Source: Dermatophagoides farinae
Taxonomy: Eukaryota; Arthropoda; Arachnida; Sarcoptiformes; Pyroglyphidae
Assembly: GCF_024713945.1 (NCBI RefSeq)
Contig: NC_134681.1
Location: 806,001-870,000, forward strand
Direction: 5' to 3'
DNA: 64,000 nt
Part shown: in pieces, positions 36,640 through 49,770 of the stretch
Position numbering within the stretch: position 1 is the stretch's first letter
Layout: each line of letters starts with the position of its first letter
Notes under the pieces: model-generated
Databases searched by the model: none
What the model was told of the DNA's origin: nothing
What the model saw: the letters and a program-made list of their open reading frames with translations, nothing else
Program-made: the position numbers and the translations under genes

Positions 36640-39299
36640 GAATCAAAAAAAAATGACTACCACTTGATCAAACCACAATCATTATTTTTTGAATTGAAAT
36701 ATTTTATTTTTTTTTTGAAGAAAAAAAACTAGTTTCAAAACAAAAGAATGATTTTAATAATTGATTCACTCTAATAATCAACAATCAACAATCGATTTGG
36801 ATAATAAAAATTCAACAAACAAACCAGCGAAAAAAAAATTGAGGAAAGAAAAAATAATTCAGTCACACTTCGGCAATTGGTTTAATTGTAATTATTGTCA
36901 TCATCATCATCATCTTCACCTGTCACCTGTAATTAAAAACCAAAAAAAGCCAAAAAGCCAAAAGCGAAAAAACCAACAACAAAAAAAAGTTTCATGACCC
37001 TAAATAGGAGTCTATTAATAAGTGAACACACAATCCAATCGCTGTTGTTGTTGTTGTTGTTATCGTTGTTGTTGTTGTTGTTGTTATAAATTGATTTTAT
37101 TCATCTTAATTTTGCATATATTCAAAATCGTATAACTTTATTCATTTTTTTTATTTGTAAATATAATTATATCATCACTGTTGAAATATATAAATATTTA
37201 TAATAATTGACCTTATTTTTCATTCTCTCTTGCTCTCTGTTTTTGTTGTTGTTGTTGTTTCAACTTGTGTTTGAATTTAGAGCATAAATGATGTGTGTGT
37301 GATGAGAACAAAACCAAAAACCAAAAAAAAAAAACTGAAAAAACAAAAAAACCGAAAAAAAACAAAAACAAAAAAATTTTTTTTTTAAAGGAGAAAATCA
37401 TTCAATAATTGTATCAAAGTTGTTGAAGAAAAAAAAATTGCTTCGAATTTTTTTTTTTACTCATAAATTTCCTATGCCGATAATGAATATTCGATGTTGT
37501 TGTTGATGATGATTTCTAATCATTGATAACCATCATCATCATGATTGATATATATATATATATTTGTTGTGTAATCGAAGAAACAAGACAAAAAAAAAAC
37601 ACAGGAAATTGTATGAATGCCAATCGTTATTTGAATGAATATATATTGACACTGGGCTTTTTTTTGGCCTCATATTGTGCATGAGTGTATGAGTGTGTGT
37701 GTGTGTAATGAGTTAGTGTGTAAATCTTGAATAATGGAACAAATACTATTTTTTGTTTTGTTTTTTCATTCGTCATCAAATATTCAGTAGCCACAAATTC
37801 TGCAACACATCATGTTTTTTTTTTGTTTTTTGTTTTTGTTTGTTTTTGGCATGAGAGAAAAAAAAATGAAATTTTTTGAAGAAATAAAAATCTTTTTTTC
37901 ATGAAAATGAAAAAAAAAATGAAGAAATGAAGAAAGTGATGGCAAAACAAAGATAATGTAAAACAAAATCAATCAATCAATCAAATTATAATGGTAATGG
38001 ATTTGATGTGATGGAAATCTAATAAAATTTTGTTTTTTTTCGATTATTATTTTACAACATGTTTTTCTATTACATTTGAATTCTTTTCTTTATCTCTCTG
38101 TATGTCTTGTATTGATCCAATTGTAACTTAACATGTCAGTTTGTGTGTGTGTGTTTATAAGTGTAGTCATAGTATTATTAGTGTATTTATAATTGTAATG
38201 ATCTTTTTTTTCGCATTAAACAAAAAAAGAAAATTTACAAATTATCACTAACAATAACTGGTTGTTGATTACATTGATTGATTGATTGATTGATTGTTGA
38301 TTAATTAATATCGATTATCCATAATGTTCATATTACAAATGTTATATATGCTTGTGTGTGTATATATATGAGAATTTAATTTGATGAAAATATTTCCTGT
38401 GATTGGAAAAATAATTTTCATTCTAGAATATGCGGAAATCTTTCAATATATCTTGGCTATATGAATAATGAACACCATTGATTGCCATCATCGTCATCAT
38501 CCAATCCAATCAAACAAAATGGTTGTTCTATTACGATTATTGTTTGTTGTCGGTAGCCACGAAATTGTTTGAAAATTATATGTGTGAAAACAAAAAACAC
38601 TGAAATTTCACTGATTACAATCTGTTTCATAACAAATGATTGGGTGTGTGTGTGTGTGTAGGTATGGGTGTGAGAAGTTTGATGATCATGATGATGATGA
38701 TGATGATAATGATGATATAGATTGGCCATATATCAATAGTAATGATAACAATGGATGAAGATGGAGAAGAAAAAAAATTTTTTTTTGTTTGTTTGTTTGT
38801 TAACCGGAATACAAATGCTATAACAATCGTAATTTGATGTGTGTGTGTGTGTGTATGTGTGAAGATTTTATCACTCCATTACAGGCGTCTATGATGGAGT
38901 ATGGAGAGAAAAAGATGTGGAATTTTTTTTTTCGTTAGGTTAGAATAAATCTCATGAAAAACAGCAACAACAATGTGATTTGAATGTGTTCGATCCAATT
39001 ATCAATAAATTTTTTTTTATACAATTGATGATCAATGATAATGATATTATGATGATTCAATCCAATGAGATAGATATATAGGGCGAAGAATGAGAGCAAA
39101 AAAAAAAAAAAATTTGATGTTGCCACAATAATGAAAAATGATGGATTTGTAATGTTGGTGGTGATATATTAATTATTAATAAAGTATAATATTCTCGTTG
39201 TATTTGTAAATCATATTGTTCGTTCAATACAAACAAATACAAATTTTTTTTTGGGGGGTTTCTTCTTCTTTCTTCTTCATTGAATAAATTGAGGCAATG
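36640..39299. other. intergenic AT-rich spacer between fatty acid synthase and UBL3 genes
   Basis: No coding exon seen. The spacer contains (GTT)n near 37040-37085, an A-rich purine tract near 37300-37380, (TG)n runs near 37690, 38644 and 38838, a (TGAT)n run near 38277 and (ATG)n near 38690. It should hold the fatty acid synthase promoter and the UBL3 3' flank, but I cannot place them. Confidence 0.55.
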
Positions 39300-40100
39300 T
39301 TAGAGTATTGAACATGATCCTAAACAACTACAACATCCACTACTTCTATCTTTGCTTTTTGGGCAATTATCTGTATGGAAAAATGAAATAAAAATCAATT
39401 AATTTGTAATAATGAAAATCCATCAACAATACCTTGTGAATTGACTTTAGGTAAATGTTCTCTGGGCACTAGATGCATGACTGTCGTTTTGCCTAATGGT
39501 AATTGTAAAACTGTAATTGAAATTTCGAAATTTCACATCCGAAAAAAATGAACCAAAAAAAAAAATGTTAAAAATGAACATCATTATCATCAGTGAAGGG
39601 GAAGAACAAAAAAAAATACTCACTCCCTAATGTTACATTTCCATGTAGAAATCTGCCTTGAAAAATTAATCGTAATATTTCCGGTTTCGGTACAGCTTGA
39701 TCGGCCCAATCTAGTGTAAAAATATTATTATTTATAGATTTGAATTTTATATAATGATGATGATGATGATTATTATTTCGAAAAAAAAATAAAAAAAAAT
39801 AATACCATCAGGCCAATGATTGAAAACAAATTGAGCTATATCTGCAGCCGAATCACTGGGTCTATGTGTGTATGTACGAATGAAAAGAAAAAAAAGGATT
39901 AAAAACAGAATTTGAAGGATTAAATAAACTTACGAAAATATGAAATCTTTTGCTTTACCACTTTCACCATATGCTGGCATTATTAATCGTAAATTAATCT
40001 ACCAAAATCAACGAAACGAAACGATAGAAAATTTTGTAACAAAAATAGAAAAAAAAATCAATTCACATCATACCTTATCCGATGGTATTGTATCGGCCAT
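39300..40100 (-). CDS. UBL3: ubiquitin-like protein 3 (membrane-anchored ubiquitin-fold protein)
   Basis: UBL3 proteins are small ubiquitin-fold proteins fixed to membranes by C-terminal prenylation; in mammals UBL3 also acts in protein sorting to small extracellular vesicles. Exons on the minus strand: 40100-40074, 39998-39934, 39861-39806, 39710-39624, 39510-39433, 39370-39300. Every junction has GT/AG and phases close, giving 127 residues (vertebrate UBL3 is 117). Family hallmarks are INLRLI near residue 10, DSAADIAQFVFNHWPDDW, ILRLIFQGRFLHGNVTLG and LPLGKTTVMHLVPRE. The tail ends CCSCLGSCSIL: CSIL is a CaaX-type prenylation box, and the extra cysteines could be palmitoylated (inference). 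The start is the only ATG in frame near the first exon, 9 codons before the splice. A tandemly duplicated block begins about 95 bp upstream of this ATG. None of the exons was long enough to stand out as a single open frame. Confidence 0.95.
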
Positions 40101-40193
40101 TTTTTTCCAACTGATATAACCAAATAGGAAACCATACACACACAAACAAGAATGACAGGAAAAAAAATTCAAAGAATTTGAAAAACAAAAGAC
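40101..40193 (-). promoter_or_regulatory. 5' flank of UBL3, initiator-like site
   Basis: On the minus strand, TATATCAGTTGG lies just before the ATG (about 12-20 nt). TCAGTT resembles the arthropod initiator but could also be a 3' splice site (ATATCAG). This short unique segment separates the start codon from the tandem duplication. Confidence 0.25.
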
Positions 40194-41630
40194 AAAAATG
40201 ATGATGATCCAGAGAATGATTGGTTTTCACCTCAAAAGTTACAAATTATATCGATTTTAATTGATAAAATTTGAGAACAAAAAAAAATGTTTTCCAATTT
40301 TAAAACACTCTGTATTGTATATATATTTGCAAAACAAGAAAAAAAAGAAAAGACAAAAAAAAACGAAAAAATTAGTAAAAAGAAAACAAAAAAATCAAAA
40401 AAACCACAACAATAATAATAACAACAGCAACAACATATAACAATAATATAATGATAATCAGTAGCAGCAAACAATGACAAAAAGCAAAACAAAATGGGCG
40501 GCCCAGATGATGATGATGATGATGTTTTGATAGCAAAAAAAAAAAAAAAAAAATAAAGGGGCAGCTAGGTAATCAGTGAAAAAAAAACTTTTTTGTTGTT
40601 GTTGTTGTTGTTGTTGTAATCAAACAGTGACAGAGAAAAGTTCAAAAAAAAATATAAAAATATGAAGAGGAAATTTTCTCATTTCTTTGAATTTTTTTTT
40701 TATTTTGTCTCATATTTCGTCAAACTTGTTATATATTTTTGTTGTTGTTGTTATTTTTTTTAATTTGAATATATACATTCCTCATGACAAAAACCATAGA
40801 GCACACACACACACACACACACATGGAGAGAGAGAGATATTCTTTGAGTACAATACAAAATAAATTGCAGCTGATAAACAAAACCAGGAAGAGAGAATGC
40901 CACCAATTTTTTTTCACGTATATGTGTGTGTGTGTGTGTGTGGATAAAACAGTTCATCCAATTGTTTGTGTTCGGTCAAACGGAAACACACACACACACA
41001 CGACAGAAAAAGTCAAAGGAAAAAAAATACAAGAAATCAATTTATGTTTGAGTTTTTTTTTCTTCTCTGGTACATTAATATATTATATTATATTAATTGT
41101 ATGTTTGTTTGTCTGTTCTGTTTTCTCTCATTGTATTTGTGAAATACTAAATTCATTTTTTTTTGTTTCGTTTTGTTTTGTTTTATTTCAAAGACATCCA
41201 CACATAGGTATGTGTGTGTGTGTGAGTGTGTGTGTGTATGTCTCCGGTATTCATATGTTTCATTGTTGTTGTTGTTGTTGTTGTTGTTCGATCTCAGTAC
41301 TATTCATATTCGTATTTGTCAATTGAAACAAATCAAAGAGAAAGAAACAAAAACAAAAGGATTTAAATTTGAAAGTTTTTCAAATACGATTACAACAAAT
41401 GTAGAATTAGAACAACAATGTTATGATGATGAAGAAAAATGATAAATAAACATATGAATAATTGAAAAAAAAATCACCAAAACACACATATACACACAAA
41501 TGGAAATGACCGGGCATTATAGATATTTAAATATTAAAAAAGTTTTGAAAATAATGATGACAAATTTTTTTTTCTTTCAAAATAATCATGGCCTATTTCA
41601 CTTTATGGTGATGATGATGATGAGCGAATT
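40194..41630. repeat. tandem duplication, copy 1 (1,437 bp)
   Basis: The block begins AAAAATGATGATGATCC and ends GCGAATT. It is followed immediately by a second near-identical copy. It contains no supportable gene, only (GTT)n, (CA)n, (TG)n, short GA runs and unique AT-rich DNA. Copy 1 abuts the UBL3 5' flank. Confidence 0.95.
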
Positions 41631-43058
41631 AAAAATGATGATGATCCAGAGAATGATTGGTTTTCACCTCAAAAGTTACAAATTATATCGATTTTAATTG
41701 ATAAAATTTGAGAACAAAAAAAAATGTTTTCCAATTTTAAAACACTCTGTATTGTATATATATTTGCAAAACAAGAAAAAAAAGAAAAGACAAAAAAAAC
41801 GAAAAAATTAGTAAAAAGAAAACAAAAAAATCAAAAAAACCACAACAATAATAATAACAACAGCAACAACATATAACAATAATATAATGATAATCAGTAG
41901 CAGCAAACAATGACAAAAAACAAAACAAAATGGGCGGCCCAGATGATGATGATGATGATGTTTTGATAGCAAAAAAAAAAAAAAAAATAAAGGGGCAGCT
42001 AGGTAATCAGTGAAAAAAAAACTTTTTTGTTGTTGTTGTTGTTGTTGTTGTAATCAAACAGTGACAGAGAAAAGTTCAAAAAAAAAAAAATAAAAATATG
42101 AAGAGGAAATTTTCTCATTTCTTTGAATTTTTTTATTATTTTGTCTCATATTTCGTCAAACTTGTTATATATTTTTGTTGTTGTTGTTGTTTTTTTTAAT
42201 TTGAATATATACATTCCTCATGACAAAAACCATAGAGCACACACACACACACACACACATGGAGAGAGAGAGATATTCTTTGAGTACAATACAAAATAAA
42301 TTGCAGCTGATAAACAAAACCAGGAAGAGAGAATGCCACCAATTTTTTTTCACGTATATGTGTGTGTGTGTGTGTGGATAAAACAGTTCATCCAATTGTT
42401 TGTGTTCGGTCAAACGGAAACACACACACACACACGACAGAAAAAGTCAAAGGAAAAAAAATACAAGAAATCAATTTATGTTTGAGTTTTTTTTCTTCTC
42501 TGGTACATTAATATATTATATTAATTGTATGTTTGTTTGTCTGTTCTGTTTTCTCTCATTGTATTTGTGAAATACTAAATTCATTTTTTTTTTGTTTCGT
42601 TTTGTTTTGTTTTATTTCAAAGACATCCACACATAGGTATGTGTGTGTGTGTGAGTGTGTGTGTGTATGTCTCCGGTATTCATATGTTTCATTGTTGTTG
42701 TTGTTGTTGTTGTTCGATCTCAGTACTATTCATATTCGTATTTGTCAATTGAAACAAATCAAAGAGAAAGAAACAAAAACAAAAGGATTTAAATTTGAAA
42801 GTTTTTCAAATACGATTACAACAAATGTAGAATTAGAACAACAAAATGTTATGATGATGAAGAAAAATGATAAATAAACATATGAATAATTGAAAAAAAA
42901 ATCACCAAAACACACACATACAAACAAATGGAAATGACCGGGCATTATAGATATTTAAATATTAAAAAAGTTTTGAAAATAATGATGACAAATTTTTTTT
43001 TCTTTCAAAATAATCATGGCCTATTTCACTTTATGGTGATGATGATGATGAGCGAATT
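41631..43058. repeat. tandem duplication, copy 2 (1,428 bp)
   Basis: Head-to-tail copy of 40194-41630. Differences that I see are mainly length changes in A/T homopolymers, TATTA and GTT units plus a few single substitutions, so identity is roughly 98-99% by eye. It is followed by AAAAATGATGATGATG, the same sequence that begins each unit, so (ATG)n microhomology bounds the duplication. Confidence 0.95.
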
Positions 43059-46000
43059 AAAAATGATGATGATGATGATGATGATTTTGTTGTTGAACAA
43101 AAACAACAAGCGAAACACAAACGAAAAAGAAAAGCCGATTTTATTTTATCTAGAAAAACAAAAATAAAAACAAGTAAATCACATTTTACAAGTTACATAA
43201 TGTTTGACGTGAATGAATTTTGAAAACAAAAAAAAAATTTGAAATCTGCTAATTATTAGATGTAAAAAGAATCAAAAAAAAAATCATCACCAAAATAAAT
43301 TACATTCATTGGTGGTGGGGTGGTGGCGATTGTCGGAATTCAATCACATTTGGAGATGAGAAAAGTAGCCAGTATACATGTATATATGGATTATTAAAAA
43401 AAAAACAAGAATGAACACAGTAATAGTGTCAGTAATTTTGCTGCGAAATATCAAAGTCAAAAAATAATAATGTGATTTTTTTTGGGTCTAGGACAAATAG
43501 ACACACACATACACACAGACAAACAGAGACACAAACATTTCCCTTGGTTACATTGTTGAATAATAATAATAATAATAGAAAAAAGAGACAAAAAAAAAAG
43601 AAATAAAGAGAAAGTGAACGTGAAAAAAAGAAAAAAAAACTTTTAACATTCATATTTCTATGGCCATGATGATGATGATGATCATCATCATTATATGAAG
43701 ATGATGGCAATGACCATGTGTCGATGTCAAACATTTTTTTTTTATCCGCCAGGTGAATTTCATTGATTCAATTTCATTAAATAAGGAATCATAAAACAAA
43801 AAAATGACCATCAGACATTATAATCATTATATCTTGATAATAATAAGCTATATATCATCATCATTATCATTATTATTCAATAAAACAGAACGAAGAGTGA
43901 GAAACAAAAAAGTGAAAACAAAATTCATTCATGTCCTTGTCTTGTTCATCATCATCATCATAATAATTATTATTAATAACAAAAAAAAATGTACATTACA
44001 AGCAAATCTATATTATACATATATACATTGTATGATGAACAAAAAAAAAATTGAATATATGTCTGCATATATATGTAATAGTTCAAGTATAGAGTGATTG
44101 ATTGATTCAAAATGATGGGTTGAAATTCATTTCATTATTTCAATCAATGATAATGATGATGATCATTGTCATCACCAATATAATTCCTGAAACAATGTCA
44201 CAATAATTTTTTTTTGTTTTGTTTTGTTTTCAAATTAATTTTCATTATCCACAATTTGTTACAATAATTCTATTCTACATTTGTTCATTCATTCATTCAT
44301 TTCGTTTTTATTATTAATTTCATACAAAAAAAAATTCCTTTTCCTGGCCACACAGGGAATTTCTATAGTATATTTGTCAACATAAAGAATAACAAACGAT
44401 AATGTACATCTATTGTAAATAACAAACAAACATCGGTATAATTTTTTTTTATCGTTCAGTCAATCATCATCGTTTTCGTTGTTGTTGTCGTTGTCGTCAT
44501 TGTTCATAAATCGATATTTTTCCACTTGGGATACAAATTATATATTTAGAAAAATGAGTTTGTATTGATTAAACACAAATGAATTGAAATGAAATGAAAT
44601 GAAAAAAAAGATAATGAGAAAAACAACATGATTCTTGAGAAAATTATTCTAAAAATATCAACTAAATGGCTTTACAAGTAAAAAAAAGGTGAAAGGGGAT
44701 CTTTTCATTATAATGATGATGACAATATATAATAATAATAATAATTAATGGCCTATTTTTAGCATTAATATATACCGGAAAAAAATTGTCACCTGAATTT
44801 TTGAAAATCTATACACACAATGTATGTACACTAATTGTGTTGTGACAAAATGAATGAATGAATGAATTCTGCATATTTGAGCAAAATAAAAAAAAAACAA
44901 AAACCCAGTAATTCTATACAAACAAAAACAAAAACCCAGTAAATACAATGAATTATGATCAACAACAATCACCAGCAAAAGAATAATAATCTAGAAAATG
45001 ATGGTGATGATGTAGGTATGGAGGCAAAAAAAAACAAAAACAATGAATTATCATTTTCTTTGCAGTTTTATATATGATGATGATGATGATGATGATGATG
45101 GGAGCAAATCGAAAAAAAAATTCTTGGTAATTTGAAAGAATCTTGCACCTGGTGCACAAATATAAAGACATGATGACAAATGGAAAAAAGAAAGAAACAA
45201 ACAAAGCATACCTTTAAATTTAAAGCATACCTTTAAATTTTTTTTTCTCTTTTCACATTCATTCATTCATTCATTCAGATTCAAGATCGATCTGATTGAT
45301 TTTTTTTCTTGTTTCAGTGTTTTTGTATAGTTTTCTCATTATAATCATTCTTTTTTTTGGCTGACATATTGATCTAGGTTTGTTTATTATTGTTGTCATT
45401 ATATATATATATATTTGTACGATATATAGTAATAATAATAATAATAAACTCATTATATTTCTTAACGAAAACAACAACAAAAATCGAAAAACTGGGCCAA
45501 TCATTGGTAATTTTTTTTTTGTTACTGCTTTTCTTTTCAGACTGATAGATGGAAGAAAAATATTGTTGTTATGCACAAATATATTATTTGGTAAATACGA
45601 AAATTAGTGGGCAAAGAAAAAGAACCGGGTCAAATATAAGACAAACGTAAACACACAAACAGAGAGAGAGAGAGCATACATGAACAAAACTTGTTGACAA
45701 CAAAAAAAACTAGAGAATATTGAAAATATATGCACCAATAAAAATTGTGAATCGGATTAAATTGTTTGTGTTTGTTTTCATGTCTATGGGAATTTAAATT
45801 GGTAACGAATTTTCGTTTCACAATAATAATAATAATAATGTTGATGATGTTGATGACAAATGGCAATATTTTTCACTTTTTTTATGAAAAATAACCAAAA
45901 AAAAAACAAACCTAAAATTACAATTTAGGTTCATAATAATAATGATGATGATGATGATGTTGATGGTGTTGATGACAAAATAACAACAACAACAACAATA

Positions 46001-48553
46001 ATAATAATAATGGAATTACAAATTTAATGGAACACAAAAAAAATAGTCAAAACAAAACAGTAAACAGCTAATAAAATAATTTCTACCATTGATGGAAACA
46101 CACACAAAACTTTTCCATTTAAAAAAAAATTCGATGTACAAATCCATTATAATGGAAATTGACACATCAATGATACATTGATTCGATTTCGATAATCGAT
46201 AGAGAGCAAAAAAAAAAAAGGACAATGACAATGTTTTTTTTTTCGTTTTGTTTGTCGATGGGAATATTCCGTCGTCGAAACCAAAAACCAACAAAAAAAA
46301 CTAAAAATCATTCATAGAATTAATTAGAATATAATGACCTGAATCGAATTGATTCAAATACATTAATTTGATGAATCATTTATATATATTTGAATAGGAA
46401 TAAAAAAAACTGTTTGTTCTGTTTGCAAACCAATCAAATTACACACACACACACACGTGCGAGAAATGCGAAAAAAAAAATCTTAGATAGTTTGTGGAGA
46501 TAAAATTTTCTTTAAAAAAAATATGACACACTCACACAACAACAGACAAGATAACAAAAATATTCATCATCATACGATATGTATGATTTATGAAAAAAAA
46601 AAATTCCAATTAATGATGAGATAATAATTTTCAATGATCATTAAGATTATTTTTCATTGGAAAAAAAACATAAAACATAAATGCACCAAAAACAGTTGAT
46701 TTGAGGGGAAATTGACATGATTATATGACGACAACATCGACAATGATGATGATGATGATGGAAGCGGAAATGGAAATGACGGTCTAGATTTTTATTCTTT
46801 TACAATGCTAATGTTTCATTTCAATTAATTTTTCTTGTTAAAAAAAAAATGAATCTTGATTCCAAGCTAATTCTTTTCCTGACAAATATATATATTTATG
46901 ATGAAATCGATTGGTAGGAGAAAAAAAAATTGAAGAAAAAAAAAAGATTTTGATCTTGTCTTGTCATGTCATTCATTATGAAAGGAAATCGATCAGTAAT
47001 CAGCTCCAGCAACAAGCACACACACATACATACAGTCAACCATTGTTGATGATGATAAATCAAAAAAAAAAATACAAAAATCAAACCTATAATCAAAATT
47101 ATCATTTCCAGTCTAGTCGAATCGATTTTTTTCTCCTTCTTCTTCTTCTTCTTCTAATTCTATAAATGAAAGTAATAAATAGAAAAAATCTAAACTCTTC
47201 ATTCATTCATATTTGATAATAATTGTCGTATTGATTATCATCATCATCATCATCATCATAATCATAGAACATGCAGTTCGAAAATGCAATTTTCATCCTA
47301 ATGTTAATATCAACAACAACAACAACAACAAGAAAATCAAAAAACAAGAAACGAATTGGTAAATATTATTCACAAATTGTAAATGAAAATCATATGGTCC
47401 GATTCTTGTTTATATTGTAAAATAAGATTAACGGAATGGACTAGTGAAAAATACAAAACGAATAATAAAACCTTCACATCATCATCATTCAATTCGATTT
47501 AATTTGAAAAGTGTGTTTTTTATTATTATTATTTTACATATCGAACATTCTAGACACATATAAACACAAACAAACATACACAACGAAACATTATGATGAT
47601 GATGATGATAAACCAAGGACAATAAAATTTTCTATACTATGGTTCAATTTATTTTTCATTGATTGATTGATATTATATTGTAATATATCTATTATCATCA
47701 CACACACACACACACACAATCACTGGCTGATTGATTGGTTGGTTGGTTGGTTGATTATGGATGTATAAGGGGTTTATTTATACAAATTTTGCAATCAATC
47801 ACCAACTATACGAATTGGTGACAAACATTCATTCGGGTTAGTGATTTTGTTAATGTTGTTAATGATAATGTTGATAAGAAATGACAAAAAAAAAATCATG
47901 AAATGAAGAAATTTCAAATTTATATATACCCCTTATATTATAATCAAAAAAAAAAAAAAAATTGTTGTTGAATTTCATCAAGCAGACAAAAAAAATTATA
48001 TCCGGATTATATGACATGACAATTTTTTTCCGGAAAAAGATATAGATTTATCATGCATTTAACATTCGAAAAAGAAATCTTTTTTTTTTTTTTGCTTACA
48101 AATCCGTTTATTTCAAAAGATGATCGAAATTGATTGAAATGAAATGTAAGCTTTTACTTTTACAAAAAAAAAACGAAAGATTCAATAAATTCAAAAAGAA
48201 CAATTTCCTGTTAGTTAAAAATAAAATTCAAATATTATTATATTGAATTCGAAACACCGAATCGATTGATTGAATAAAATAAAATAAAAAGATTGTGAAC
48301 GGAAAAGAAATTATTACTATTATTATTCAATGGGGGGGGAAAAAAAAGATGCAATTGATGATGAATGAAAAGTATATTTTGATTGATTTTATATGATGAA
48401 AATTGATCAAAATTAAGGTGAAAGATAAATCATATATGAAATGATGATGATGGTGGAACGACAGAGAGAAACAAAAAAAAAAAAAAAAAAAAAAAAAAGA
48501 AACATTCACATGATAACAAAGTTCACGGATTATAAGTAAATATATATATATAT
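43059..48553. other. gene-free AT-rich DNA
   Basis: No supportable exon. It holds numerous (ATG)n, (AATG)n, (CA)n and (TAA)n tracts. A 19-bp direct repeat lies at 45203-45240, and a short hairpin (AACCTAAA/TTTAGGTT) at 45909-45931. Confidence 0.5.
45203..45240. repeat. 19-bp direct tandem repeat, two copies
   Basis: The unit AAAGCATACCTTTAAATTT occurs twice head to tail. On the minus strand each copy contains AAAG followed by GTATGC, a donor-like sequence, but no flanking exon is visible. Confidence 0.75.
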
Positions 48554-48554
48554 A

Positions 48555-49770
48555 CAGTCGTACAAAATATGGACACAGAATTGAATATAATAATTTTTTG
48601 GTTTTTTAAGAAAACAAAAAACTTGAGATTGGCTTTTACCCGAAATTCTTTTAGTTTTTCTTCTTGTGATGTTGTTGTTGCTGTTGTTAATGGCTTAGTT
48701 ATAACAGTAATAGAATGAAAAAAAAAATTCTATGTGATAGTTGTGACTAGATTTAGAGTGGTTACTGTTTATATCCAGTCGCCAATGTATCGCACATACA
48801 CACACACACACATACACAGTGTATATTTTAGATTATTATAATAAATAGAATATTTTTTTTTCTTTGTTTTGTTTTGTTTCTTTCATTGTAAAATAGAATT
48901 TTTATACTTAGAGCTCATTCATTTATATTTAACTGGAATAGATTCACACAACTGTTATAAAGAGAGAGAGAGAGAGATAGAAAAAAATTTACGGTATTGG
49001 ATGATGCGCATAAAGAATTTATTGTTTCATCTTTTCTCTTTTTTTCAAAATTCTCATTCAATTCGTTATAGTATAGTCGATTATTTTTCCATATAATAAT
49101 AGTAGTAGTAGTAGTAGCAGTAATAATAATAGTAGTATAAATAGGTAGTAAAAAAAGAATATAAAGATTTTGATGATGCCTCCTTGAATGATATTTACAA
49201 GGAGAATGAAAGCCAAGAATTATTTGGCCTAGAATTATGATTCTTTATTATAAAGGCAGAAACAAAACCAATTCTTGAGTCAGCGCAGATAGCTATTGAA
49301 TCAAATGAAAAAGAAAATTCCTTTTTGATATGGATGATTGGTTTGGTTAATCGTCGTAATCTTTAGTGAGCAATGTCGATGTTTATACGATATAAAATGA
49401 CGCGTGGGCCGTATGGCCTATCTCTATTAACAACCACCTATAGGGAAGAGACTTGGGACACACTTTTTTTTTCATTGACGATTTTATATTTAATTTTTTT
49501 TTTCCATTTGATTTCACATATTCGTGGTCATTTCTTTTTTTTTTTGCTTTCCCATATACTTTTTGGCACATTCATGCATGCATCCAGAAGAGAATGATGC
49601 GTGAATGTAAAAAAAAAATTCTTTGCCATAAATTCATATACAAGAAGCAAAGCCAAGCCAACCAGGTTTTTTGCTCCATAAAAAGTGCAGTAGCCAAAAA
49701 CAAAACAAAAACAGAAAACAGAAAAAAAAACATAAGATAACTGTATACATACGGATATACAAAAGTGTGT
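48555..49770. other. non-repetitive island with possible decayed coding or transposon sequence
   Basis: Unlike its flanks this stretch has little simple repeat. It begins with CAGTCGTACAAAATATGGAC, which resembles the outer end of Tc1/mariner inverted repeats next to a TA. In one plus-strand frame, 49148-49363 reads as protein-like sequence with only a single in-frame TGA (after LFGLEL), containing KEYKDFDDASLNDIYKENE and later ESAQIAIESNEKENSFLIW. Another plus frame from 49373 reads KMTRGPYGLSLLTTTYREE. I do not recognise the family, and I found no matching second inverted repeat. It may be a decayed element, a pseudogene fragment or chance. Confidence 0.3.

Noticed and set aside
40784-42877. 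Paired open frames repeated 1.43 kb apart, considered as a duplicated gene
   Set aside because: The frames are translations of CA/TG/GTT repeats in the tandem duplication; no domain, and the frames shift between copies.
40194-43070. Direct repeats considered as CRISPR or satellite
   Set aside because: Only two long adjacent copies with no spacers; a segmental tandem duplication explains them.
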